Positions 7,595-13,979 of a DNA stretch of 21,341 bases are shown here, in pieces. Origin of the DNA: a virus. The translations under genes and the position numbers were made by a program. The stretch spans positions 1 to 21,341 of the IMG/VR virus record IMGVR_UViG_3300035698_000605. One strand, given 5' to 3'. The notes beneath the pieces were generated by a model. The model saw only the letters and a list, made by a program, of their open reading frames with translations, was not told the DNA's origin and did no database searches. Position 1 is the stretch's first letter; each line of letters starts with the position of its first letter.

Positions 7595-7911
7595 CAAACC
7601 TCCTCAATTTTAAAATCAACAGATCCATTACGCTTTTGTGCTGCTGCCGCCTTTCGCTGTACTGCTGGCAGTGATCGCGCGCTTTCATTCCAACAATGGC
7701 AAAAGTCACCATCATTGTAGTTGGGATTTTTTGGGTCCGTCCAAAGAAATGATACTTTAAATTTACGGGCAGGCTTTGGTGCCGCCTTCAGCATTTTGAA
7801 TCCGTTACCATCGCATGCGAAACAAATACCAGCAACGACATGGGTGAACGCTCGAATGTGACCCTTTCCGCCACATTTACCGCAATCTACTTTAACTAAT
7901 GCTTTTGCCAT
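7594..7911 (-). CDS. DnaJ-type (CxxCxGxG) zinc-finger protein, first gene of leftward cassette
   Basis: The 105-residue protein carries two CxxCxGxG-type knuckles, CGKCGGKG (C10, C13) and CFACDGNG (C30, C33). Together they form one DnaJ-like zinc ribbon. A third cysteine pair, FCHCW (C71, C73), may be a separate feature. The remainder is basic (KAAPKPARKFKV; the AAAAQKR region) and ends FKIEEV. There is no J domain, so it is not a chaperone. Small phage proteins of this type are often of unknown function, and the ribbon also occurs in some late antitermination proteins, so a transcription-linked role is possible but not shown. It is preceded by AGGGG at suitable spacing and by a near-consensus promoter. 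It runs against all neighbouring virion genes. Confidence 0.8.
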   Translation of the reverse strand: MAKALVKVDCGKCGGKGHIRAFTHVVAGICFACDGNGFKMLKAAPKPARKFKVSFLWTDPKNPNYNDGDFCHCWNESARSLPAVQRKAAAAQKRNGSVDFKIEEV

Positions 7912-7943
7912 TTTTGTTCCCCTGCTTGCCTGCTTAGGAGTTA

Positions 7944-7971
7944 ATTATACTCATCGCATACCGCGTTGCAA
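7944..7971 (-). promoter_or_regulatory. Sigma70-type promoter for the leftward zinc-ribbon genes
   Basis: On the - strand, TTGCAA (+ strand 7966-7971) and a perfect TATAAT (+ strand 7944-7949) are separated by 16 bases. This predicts a start near 7937 and a leader of roughly 25 bases before the ATG at 7911. It is the best host-type promoter in the window and suggests expression by host RNA polymerase without phage late control. Confidence 0.75.
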
Positions 7972-7995
7972 CTGCTAAATGCAAAACAAATGCAA
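7966..7995. repeat. Three TGCAA repeats at near-helical spacing
   Basis: TGCAA occurs at 7967-7971, 7980-7984 and 7991-7995 (start-to-start 13 and 11 bases), the last two as ATGCAA. The first overlaps the -35 of the leftward promoter. The spacing would put the sites on nearly one face of the helix, as at a multi-site operator. The repeats are short and chance is possible. Confidence 0.3.
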
Positions 7996-8037
7996 TTAGA
8001 TAATATGGGTCGGCACATCAAACCCAGGCTAATAAAA

Positions 8038-8056
8038 TAGTTAGCACTTACTAACA
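8038..8056 (+). promoter_or_regulatory. Palindromic operator-like element, copy 1
   Basis: TAGTTAGCACTTACTAACA. Its first 16 bases fit TAGTNAG-CA-CTNACTA, whose 7-base arms are complementary apart from the N positions. It matches 17 of 19 bases of the second copy at 11248-11266, and the only two differences fall at the N positions. The element lies 52 bases before the scaffold start. Such a palindrome suits a dimeric helix-turn-helix regulator (for example TetR-type) or a phage-specific transcription signal. Which of these applies is not determined. Confidence 0.55.
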
Positions 8057-8108
8057 TTATGGAATAGAATTGAATTTACTCATAAACTAACCCGACAGGA
8101 TAAAGGAA

Positions 8109-8897
8109 TTGAGCGAATACCAAGAGGATGCTACTGAGGCTTCATCCGACCTCGAAGATGAAATTGCCGAATCATCAGCGGTGCTGGACGATGACGAGCA
8201 GGAACTTGACGAGCAAGAATCTGACGAATTGTCCGAAGAAGTGGCGGAGGAAGAAGGCGAAATTATCCGTACTTTTGAATCTGACAAGGCGAACGAGCGG
8301 TTCTCGAAAATAACGGCTGAGAACAGAGAGTTAAAACGCAGGCTAGACGCGATTGAAACGGTCCCAGAATATCAAGACCCTGGTGTACCGAATGAAAATG
8401 ATTATCCAGACTATGATAGTCACCAAGCGGCGCTGATTGAATACGGGGCAGAGAAATCTACCCACAAAGTATTGTCAGAGCGGCAACAGGCTTACCAACA
8501 GGCGCAAGTACAAGCCCAGAAGCAAGCGATGTATGGTGACCACGGAGAGAAGCAGAATCGGCTGGCAACATCTGTTGGCGATCTCTGGCAGACACTGGAT
8601 CAATCATATTTAGACAACCGAACGCTAGGCGGTAACGCTGCGGCAGAGGCCATTCTAAGACGCGACAATAGTGCTGAGATCGAATACTTTGTTGCGAAGA
8701 ACCCAGAAGTAGCGGTTCGGCTCAACGGGTTAGATCAGTTTTCTGTCTTTGATGAAATAGCCAAACTTTCCGAAGCATTGCGAGTTAAGCCAAAAAAAGG
8801 CGCGGCGTTACCGAAGCCAGTGGGGGCTAGTCCTTCCGGTGGTGGTAGATCCTCAGATCACAAAGCGGTGTTCAGTGTGGGGGCTACCTTCGAGTAA
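8109..8897 (+). CDS. Scaffolding protein
   Basis: The scaffold guides coat assembly into the procapsid and then leaves before or during packaging. The protein is 262 residues and lies immediately before the coat gene, the usual scaffold position. Residues 1-55 are extremely acidic (runs such as LDDDEQELDEQESDELSEE). The middle (about 105-150) is helical and Gln-rich (LSERQQAYQQAQVQAQKQA). The C-terminal segment is basic then Gly/Ser/Pro-rich (RVKPKKGAALPKPVG, SGGGRSSDHK), typical of a coat-binding tail. The start is TTG 8109, with AGGA (8097-8100) eight bases before; an upstream stop at 8088-8090 leaves no ATG choice. Assignment rests on position and composition, since scaffolds diverge quickly. 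Confidence 0.82.
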   Translation: MSEYQEDATEASSDLEDEIAESSAVLDDDEQELDEQESDELSEEVAEEEGEIIRTFESDKANERFSKITAENRELKRRLDAIETVPEYQDPGVPNENDYPDYDSHQAALIEYGAEKSTHKVLSERQQAYQQAQVQAQKQAMYGDHGEKQNRLATSVGDLWQTLDQSYLDNRTLGGNAAAEAILRRDNSAEIEYFVAKNPEVAVRLNGLDQFSVFDEIAKLSEALRVKPKKGAALPKPVGASPSGGGRSSDHKAVFSVGATFE

Positions 8898-8928
8898 AGT
8901 CACAAACTGATTTATTTGGAGTTTTATC

Positions 8929-10197
8929 ATGGCTAATAGCATTAATTTATTCACGCGCAAGCTGATGAAAGGGGTTATGGAATCCTTTGAGTCTCAGCGT
9001 GTTATCTCAAAAACTGTTAATACCGCACTGTTGCGTGGTGCATTCGGTAAGGGAACCGGCGCAAATGTCGATTTTCCTCGTCCAACTGACTACGTTAGTA
9101 CACGGACTTCTGGCGGCGACATTTCTGGCGGGACTCCCAGTCCGATCATTACTGGTAAGGCGACTGCAACGGTACAGGACTACATCACTGTAGAAATGGA
9201 TTATTCAGAAGCTGACCAGGCGATCAACATGGGCGGTCAATCTGAAAAGGACTTTTACGATGCAGCAGCAATGCGCGTAGTGACCGACCTCGAGGTTGAT
9301 TTCGCTTCCTTCGCTCTGAAAAATACTGCTTTACTATCTGGCACTCCAGGCACAGCGGTATCGACTTGGGCGGAAGTGGCCAACGCTGGCGCTCTAATGC
9401 GATCAAGCGGTGTGCCAATGGGCGGCTGGTCTTATATCGGCAATCCTTTCTTGCAAAGCTCACTTGCTGACATTCAGCGGTCTATTGGCGCTGTTGATTC
9501 TTTGGTTAGTCCTGCTTTCCAAGACGCAACACTTTCGAAAGCCTTTGCTGGCTTCAGGGTGCTGACTGCTGACGCACTTGCTACGGTTACTACTGGCGCA
9601 TTTGCCGACAAGGCCGGTACTTTGAGCGCGACACCTACTCTGACTTACGATGCTGCTAAAAACAGCATGACTCAGACGTTGGCTGTAACTGGCCTGACGG
9701 CTTCTGGTGTTGTTAAAGCTGGAGAGGTTATCCAAGTAACCGGTCGCAATCGTTTGAACCTTGCTACCCGGCAACCAATGCTCAACGCATCGGGAGCTCA
9801 GGTGCTTTGGACTGCGGTTGTAACGGCTGACGTTACTTTGAGCGGTGGCGCTGGAAACCTTGTATGTACTGGTCCTGCAATCTTTGAATCAGGCGGCGCT
9901 TACAATACCACTGACTCAGCACTTGCCTCTGGCGATGTTGTGACTTTGCTGTATCCAGCCTCTGCGGTAACTCAGGCTAACTTGTTTTATCACAAGGATG
10001 CTTTTGGTATCGGTTCTGTTCCTATCGAGAAGCTGTTTTCTACTGATACTGTCGGCACATCAAAAGATGGCTTGCAGCTGCGTTGCTCTAAAGGCGCGTC
10101 GATCAGAGAGAACAAGCAGATTGTCCGGTTGGACTTACGACCAGCCTACTCTGTCCTAAACCCATTCTTTAGTGGCCAAGGATTCGGTACTCCGTAA
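8929..10197 (+). CDS. Major capsid protein, P22 coat-like
   Basis: This is the main shell protein, 422 residues against 430 for P22 coat. Features consistent with the P22-type HK97 fold are an N-terminal helix (NLFTRKLMKGVMESFESQRV), the early strand segment NVDFPRPTDYVSTRT, the long spine-helix region around residues 100-125 (EKDFYDAAAMRVVTDLEVDF), and a beta-rich insertion at about 225-330 in the position of the P22 I-domain. The end (LRPAYSVLNPFFSGQGFGTP) resembles the P22 family's end strand. A good Shine-Dalgarno (TTGGAG, 8917-8921) precedes ATG 8929. It is followed by a hairpin terminator, as expected for a highly expressed structural gene. Confidence 0.9.
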   Translation: MANSINLFTRKLMKGVMESFESQRVISKTVNTALLRGAFGKGTGANVDFPRPTDYVSTRTSGGDISGGTPSPIITGKATATVQDYITVEMDYSEADQAINMGGQSEKDFYDAAAMRVVTDLEVDFASFALKNTALLSGTPGTAVSTWAEVANAGALMRSSGVPMGGWSYIGNPFLQSSLADIQRSIGAVDSLVSPAFQDATLSKAFAGFRVLTADALATVTTGAFADKAGTLSATPTLTYDAAKNSMTQTLAVTGLTASGVVKAGEVIQVTGRNRLNLATRQPMLNASGAQVLWTAVVTADVTLSGGAGNLVCTGPAIFESGGAYNTTDSALASGDVVTLLYPASAVTQANLFYHKDAFGIGSVPIEKLFSTDTVGTSKDGLQLRCSKGASIRENKQIVRLDLRPAYSVLNPFFSGQGFGTP

Positions 10198-10204
10198 GTC
10201 TTTT

Positions 10205-10263
10205 GGGGGTGGTTAGGGCTAACCTACCCACCCCTTTATTTAACCCACCCCCCTGTTTTTTTT
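10205..10263 (+). terminator. Hairpin terminator or attenuator after the coat gene
   Basis: GGGGGTGGTTA (10205-10215) can pair with TAACCCACCCCC (10241-10252) with one bulge, followed by CTG and eight Ts (10256-10263). This is the arrangement of an intrinsic terminator. An alternative smaller hairpin, GGTTA (10211-10215) with TAACC (10220-10224) and a GGGC loop, competes for the same left arm. Because essential tail genes follow, partial readthrough that lowers tail expression relative to coat is likely. Confidence 0.7.
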
Positions 10264-10277
10264 ACTGAGGTTCGTGT

Positions 10278-10433
10278 ATGCCCATCCCAATGTATAAAAA
10301 TGGCGTTTCGATGGAAGTCACAGATGATCCTGCTGGACGGGCTGAACTAGCCAAGCATGGTTGGACTGAATCGGATACGGCAAAGAAACAGGCAAAGTCA
10401 AAAAAAGCTGCAGTCAATGACGACGACAAGTGA
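10278..10433 (+). CDS. Small hypothetical protein (51 aa) after coat
   Basis: ATG 10278 has GAGG (10267-10270) seven bases upstream. The product begins MPIPMYKNGVSMEVTDDPAG. A short globular part with 'GRAELAKHGWTES' follows, then a Lys/Ala-rich tail and DDDK at the end. Small proteins with 'MYKNG...V...AGR...KHGW' between the coat and connector genes occur in other phages and are uncharacterised. The end overlaps the gp4-like gene by 17 bases, suggesting translational coupling. A head-completion or DNA-contacting role is possible given the basic tail, but is only an inference. Confidence 0.65.
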   Translation: MPIPMYKNGVSMEVTDDPAGRAELAKHGWTESDTAKKQAKSKKAAVNDDDK

Positions 10434-11250
10434 AGTAGTTACTGCCGCTCTGGGACTTACGCTGACGAGGGCTGGTGATATACCGCTCGAAGCTAACGAA
10501 ACTGAGCAAGGGATATTCCAACTTAACACCATGATGGCATCATGGAACCTGGCGCTTGGTTATACCAAAGTGTCGAGTACGAGTGACACCATCACGGTTC
10601 CTGATTACGCCATTGATGCGATAGTCCAAAATTTAGCGGTCAGGCTAGCACCGGCATTCGGTGGTCTAGTTGACGCTGATCTGCGCGAGAATGCGCGACA
10701 GGCTAAAAAGGATATGCTACGTCAGGTGGTCAGAATTGGACCAGCCAAACTGCCAAGCACATTACCACGAGGATCCGGCAATACTCGATCTCTCCGAAGC
10801 TCAACATTCTACGAGCCAGTTGTACCTGCCGCGGCCACTGATGGCCTATTAACGATGGCAAGCAATACAACTGAGACAACAATTACTGCCGTATCGACTC
10901 CAGTGCTTACACTAGGCACTTGGGACGTAATATCAACTCATCAGATGGGCGGAACGGCTGCTGGTCGACTAACATACCTGCCAGTTGAAACGGCTCTTGT
11001 AGAGGTCACAGCGAAGGCTACGATCCTTATGGCTTCAGGCGACTCCAAAGTGGTCACGGCATTCCTTGCCAAGAATGGCGTAGTGATTGCGGCCAACGGC
11101 TCAGGGTCTGCTACGGATACACTTCCTGCGGTGATTAACGTCCCCTGGAAGGTTGAAATGAGCCAGAACGATTACCTTGAGTTATGGGTATCGAACACTT
11201 CAGATACTGTTGATTTGATCGTGTCAGATGCCGAGTTAAGGATTAACTAG
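10417..11250 (+). CDS. P22 gp4-like head-to-tail adaptor with a C-terminal extra domain
   Basis: P22 gp4 binds the portal ring after packaging and starts tail assembly. Residues 1-135 show the family pattern: TTSEVVTAALGLTL, 'LNTMMASW', 'AIVQNLAVRLAPAFG', a basic helix with KKDMLRQ, and the diagnostic LPSTLPRGSGN (112-122), close to the 'YPSRMPTGSGN' of P22 gp4. P22 gp4 is 166 residues, while this protein is 277. The surplus (about 141-277) is Thr/Val-rich and strand-like, with LELWVSNTSDTVDLIV near the end, resembling beta-sandwich decoration or fibre-head domains. ATG 10417 is preferred over earlier in-frame alternative starts because it gives the family N-terminus. It overlaps the 51-residue gene by 17 bases. 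The stop codon TAG begins palindrome copy 2. Confidence 0.85.
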   Translation: MTTTSEVVTAALGLTLTRAGDIPLEANETEQGIFQLNTMMASWNLALGYTKVSSTSDTITVPDYAIDAIVQNLAVRLAPAFGGLVDADLRENARQAKKDMLRQVVRIGPAKLPSTLPRGSGNTRSLRSSTFYEPVVPAAATDGLLTMASNTTETTITAVSTPVLTLGTWDVISTHQMGGTAAGRLTYLPVETALVEVTAKATILMASGDSKVVTAFLAKNGVVIAANGSGSATDTLPAVINVPWKVEMSQNDYLELWVSNTSDTVDLIVSDAELRIN

Positions 11251-11266
11251 TAAGCACTCACTAACA
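11248..11266 (+). promoter_or_regulatory. Palindromic operator-like element, copy 2
   Basis: TAGTAAGCACTCACTAACA begins in the TAG stop of the gp4-like gene and ends 16 bases before the gp10-like ATG. It is 17/19 identical to 8038-8056. TAAAAT at 11271-11276 is a possible -10 immediately after it; the base composition upstream offers no good -35. See copy 1 for interpretation. Confidence 0.55.
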
Positions 11267-11282
11267 AGGGTAAAATCTTCAG

Positions 11283-12722
11283 ATGATAGTGCCAATGCAG
11301 ATGACAGACGGATATTACACGAGCAGGGCAATGCCTCTCTCGAGTGAAGTCTGTATAAATTGGTATCCTATCGAAAACAAGCTATCCACTGGTGAGGTTC
11401 TTAGCATTTCTCTGCTTGGTACGCCAGGGATCGCTCAGTTGGCTACCAGTGGCGCACTGAATCAGATCAATCGCGGCGCTTGGACCTTCAAAGACAAGTC
11501 ATATTTTATCAACGGAACGAGTCTGTACCGGCTAGAATCCGATTTAAGCACGTTGACGACCCTCGGGACCATCTCAGGCACTTCCAGAGTCTCTATCGCT
11601 GACAACGGTACCCAGATGCTTATCTTGGTGCCTGGTTCTACCGGCTACATATTCACCACAGGCCCAGATAATTTAGCGGCCATAACTGATTCTGATTTTA
11701 CTGCAAACGGTGCGCCTCAGACGGTGGTATTTATGGACGGGTATTTTGTCCTGTCTACTGACACCAAGAAGTTTATCACCTCCGCCCTCAATGACGGTAC
11801 GAACTACATCGCTACGGACTTTGGTTCTGCCGAATCAAATCCTGATGCAATCGTTGCTGTATTCCGCCACAAATCATCTCTATTCGTATTTGGCACTGAA
11901 ACGGGCGAGGTCTTTGCTAACATCGGCGGGTCATCCTTTCCCTTTCAACGGCAGCAGGGCTTTATCCTGTCGAAAGGTCTATTGGCAGCGAATTCCATCG
12001 CCATTGCTGGCGATACTTTCATGTATATCGGCAACGGCAAAGGTGAGGGTCCGAGTGTATGGGGATTCTCTGGCAATACAGTCGTCAAAGTATCTACGCC
12101 AGCCATTGATGAACTACTTGAAACTGAGCTAGAAAACGGCGTATTGAGCACTGTCTTTGCTTATTCCTACGCTCACGATGGCTCATACTTCGTTGCATGG
12201 TCACTAGCTGACACCACAATTGTCTATGATCAGGAGAGCGGGCGCTGGCACGAGAGAAAGTCTGACATATCTGGAACCATGACATCATGGCGGCCCAATT
12301 CACTGATATTGGCTTACGGGCTGTTATTGGTGGGCGACAGTATCGACGGGCGGGTTGGTAAGTGTGACATTGATATTCTAACTGAATACACCGAAACGGT
12401 TGAGCGAACGGTTTCTGGCAGGCCATTTCAGAACCAAGGTGCACCGTTTACGGTCCCGTTTATCGAGATCACGATGGAATCTGGCGTGGGCAATGCCGCA
12501 TCGATTGACCCAATGATCAGAATGGACCGGTCCACTGACGGCAAGACCTGGACTGATGAACGTCCTAGGGCGGTCGGTAAGATTGGCGAGTACAGTCGGC
12601 GCATAGCTTGGAGACAAAACGGCAGAGCATCGAGAAGCGAGATATTCAGGTTTAAGTACGCAGAACCTTGCAAGGCGGTCATCGCAAAGGTTGAAGCTGA
12701 TGTTAGGCCATTGCGAGCATGA
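11283..12722 (+). CDS. P22 gp10-like tail needle-adaptor / packaged DNA stabilisation protein
   Basis: In P22, gp10 sits below gp4 in the tail machine and seals DNA in the head. This protein is 479 residues against 472 for P22 gp10. It shares the opening arrangement (P-M-Q-M..., then 'CINWYPIENKLSTGEVL', 'LLGTPGI') and the repeated strand-rich design (TLGTISGTSRVSIADNGTQM, 'LFVFGTETGEVF', 'SFPFQRQQGFILSKGLLA', 'FVAWSLADTTIVYDQESGRW', 'GDSIDGRVGKCD'), consistent with a beta-propeller-like fold. It directly follows the gp4-like gene. Three in-frame ATGs (11283, 11295, 11301) are near the start. The first best matches the family length, although its AAGGG is 12 bases away. The stop overlaps the next ATG (ATGA). 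Confidence 0.87.
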   Translation: MIVPMQMTDGYYTSRAMPLSSEVCINWYPIENKLSTGEVLSISLLGTPGIAQLATSGALNQINRGAWTFKDKSYFINGTSLYRLESDLSTLTTLGTISGTSRVSIADNGTQMLILVPGSTGYIFTTGPDNLAAITDSDFTANGAPQTVVFMDGYFVLSTDTKKFITSALNDGTNYIATDFGSAESNPDAIVAVFRHKSSLFVFGTETGEVFANIGGSSFPFQRQQGFILSKGLLAANSIAIAGDTFMYIGNGKGEGPSVWGFSGNTVVKVSTPAIDELLETELENGVLSTVFAYSYAHDGSYFVAWSLADTTIVYDQESGRWHERKSDISGTMTSWRPNSLILAYGLLLVGDSIDGRVGKCDIDILTEYTETVERTVSGRPFQNQGAPFTVPFIEITMESGVGNAASIDPMIRMDRSTDGKTWTDERPRAVGKIGEYSRRIAWRQNGRASRSEIFRFKYAEPCKAVIAKVEADVRPLRA

Positions 12723-12973
12723 ATATTCCACCACCTATTGCATCACAGCCAATCGTGGAGCCAAACCGCACGATGTCTGACCCTTTTCGGCTATGGTCCC
12801 AACAAGTGACGGCGATGCAGATGCAGACCGGCTCAGGCTCCCCAGAGGGCGTTCTGTCGGCTCCTGTCACGACTTTGTACATGAACACAGCAGGAACGGC
12901 GGGATCAATACTCTACATCAAGCGAGATACTGACATTAGTGCTGACCCGGCTAGAGGGTGGATTCTGGTATGA
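12719..12973 (+). CDS. Small fibre-associated-like protein (84 aa)
   Basis: After a Pro-rich start (MNIPPPIASQPIVEPNRTMS), the C-terminal half has SPEGVLSAPVTTLYMNTAGT followed by AGSILYIKR and a final GWILV. This short beta module, 'SPEGxxxAPxxxLYxxTxGxxGxxLYxK...GW', recurs in phage tail fibre and tail-tip proteins. Here it exists as a stand-alone protein. Both ends overlap neighbours by ATGA, so it is embedded in the gp10-ejection operon. It may be a small virion component of the tail or a chaperone-like helper. Confidence 0.7.
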   Translation: MNIPPPIASQPIVEPNRTMSDPFRLWSQQVTAMQMQTGSGSPEGVLSAPVTTLYMNTAGTAGSILYIKRDTDISADPARGWILV

Positions 12974-13401
12974 GTGAGGTTTCGGAGCAGTTTTATGAAA
13001 ACCACAAGGTCAGAATTGACGCATTAACTAACGCGATTGAGTGTGCGATAGAGGAAGGAGCGGAGGCGGGTAACATTGAGCCAACTAACTATTTTGCTCA
13101 CGGCACTTATGGCAGAGAATTGCTGGTAAAGAAAGGGACTTTCATCACTGGAAAGATTCATAAACATACCTGCATCACGATTATTTTGTACGGTCATTGC
13201 AAGGTATTAACGGACAAAGGCGATTTCGATGTGACTGGGCCGAAAGTTCTGGTCACTGGCACTGGTAGCAAGGGCGTTTACGCTTACGAGGATACTTTAT
13301 GGCTTACCGTTCACCCTAATGAGGGCAACGGTACAGACTTGGAAGTAATAGAAAATAACGTTATCGCACCGGATTATGCGGCGCTGGAGAATAAAGCATG
13401 A
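12970..13401 (+). CDS. Cupin-fold phage protein
   Basis: This protein is 143 residues long from ATG 12970 (an upstream in-frame GTG at 12958 is rejected because of the ATGA overlap). The N-terminal helical part (VRIDALTNAIECAIEEGAEA) leads into YFAHGTYGRELLVKKGTFIT. It then enters a cupin motif, GKIHKHTCITIILYGHC (61-77), and a second motif ending WLTVH (111-115). Candidate metal ligands are H64, H66 and H115. The glutamate usual in cupin motif 1 is absent, so metal binding may be lost or altered. Similar proteins lie near tail genes in other podoviruses, with unknown function. Both junctions overlap by ATGA, placing it firmly in the late operon. Confidence 0.75.
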   Translation: MSEVSEQFYENHKVRIDALTNAIECAIEEGAEAGNIEPTNYFAHGTYGRELLVKKGTFITGKIHKHTCITIILYGHCKVLTDKGDFDVTGPKVLVTGTGSKGVYAYEDTLWLTVHPNEGNGTDLEVIENNVIAPDYAALENKA

Positions 13402-13979
13402 CTTTCGGAGTAGTTGCAGCAGTGGCGACAGTGGGCAGCGCGGCAATTGGCGCGATCTCCAGCAGAAACGCATCGAAGCGAGCTGCGGCGGGAGCGGAAC
13501 GCGGCCAAGACATATTGGTAGCATCTCGAGCGCAAGGTCGGGCTGATGCGATGCGGCAGTTTCCAATTGCTCAGGCATCTCAAACAAAGGGATTCGAGGA
13601 GTTTAGAGATTTCCTCTCGGGTCAGGTCATGCCAGCTCAAAGCACTCCGTTTATTGGCGGCAACATGGCGGCTCAAGAGCAGGTTGCTCGGGGCTTGCCT
13701 CAGATCCAGAACGCTATACTTGGCAATCCTATCGATACCAGTGGGTTCGTTGCCCGGCAGATTGGCCAGGCTCCAAGTTTTGATATGTCGAAGTACGGGC
13801 CGCAAGAACCTGAAGCTCCTCCTGCTGCCGCCCCTTTTGACATTGATCAGTATTTGAGCCAACTCAACTTGGGAAACTTGGGGAATTTCGCTCTAGGCAA
13901 TTTCGATCCGTACCACACAGCAGGGGGCAGCGGCAACAGGTTTGCGACTATGAACGTTAAAACAAGGGAGTCCCGATGA
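13398..13979 (+). CDS. Putative small ejection (internal virion) protein, gp7-like position
   Basis: This is a 193-residue protein. Residues 3-21 (FGVVAAVATVGSAAIGAIS) form a Gly/Ala-rich hydrophobic helix, followed by a basic coil-forming segment (RNASKRAAAGAERGQD). The rest is Gln/Pro-rich with low complexity (APPAAAPFDIDQYLSQLN, then LGNLGNFALGNF). A hydrophobic glycine-zipper start plus Gln/Ala-rich body is typical of podovirus internal or ejection proteins that enter the envelope with the DNA. Its place between tail-plug and larger ejection proteins matches P22 gene 7. Homology with P22 gp7 cannot be claimed from sequence alone. GGAG (13385-13388) precedes the ATG, which overlaps the cupin stop. 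Confidence 0.65.
   Translation: MTFGVVAAVATVGSAAIGAISSRNASKRAAAGAERGQDILVASRAQGRADAMRQFPIAQASQTKGFEEFRDFLSGQVMPAQSTPFIGGNMAAQEQVARGLPQIQNAILGNPIDTSGFVARQIGQAPSFDMSKYGPQEPEAPPAAAPFDIDQYLSQLNLGNLGNFALGNFDPYHTAGGSGNRFATMNVKTRESR

Larger units (their letters stand above)
7912..8108. promoter_or_regulatory. Divergent control region between zinc-ribbon cassette and scaffold
   Basis: This 197-base AT-rich gap is the longest non-coding stretch in the window and sits between divergent genes. It contains the leftward promoter (7944-7971), the TGCAA repeats, a 19-base palindromic element (8038-8056), and the scaffold Shine-Dalgarno sites at 8097-8107. A good rightward sigma70 promoter is not evident. 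TAGAAT at 8065-8070 is a possible -10 but has only a poor -35 (TTAGCA, 18-base spacer). No long ORF or RNA gene is seen in it. Confidence 0.65.

Noticed and set aside
7594-7911. Calling the DnaJ-like zinc protein a chaperone or a late antiterminator
   Set aside because: It has no J domain, and antiterminators of this kind are normally longer with extra conserved parts; only the ribbon itself can be supported.
13374-13862. 162-codon - strand frame opposite the 193-residue ejection gene
   Set aside because: It is Arg/Leu/Cys/Ser-rich as expected from antisense of Ala/Gln-rich codons, and no initiation signals were seen.
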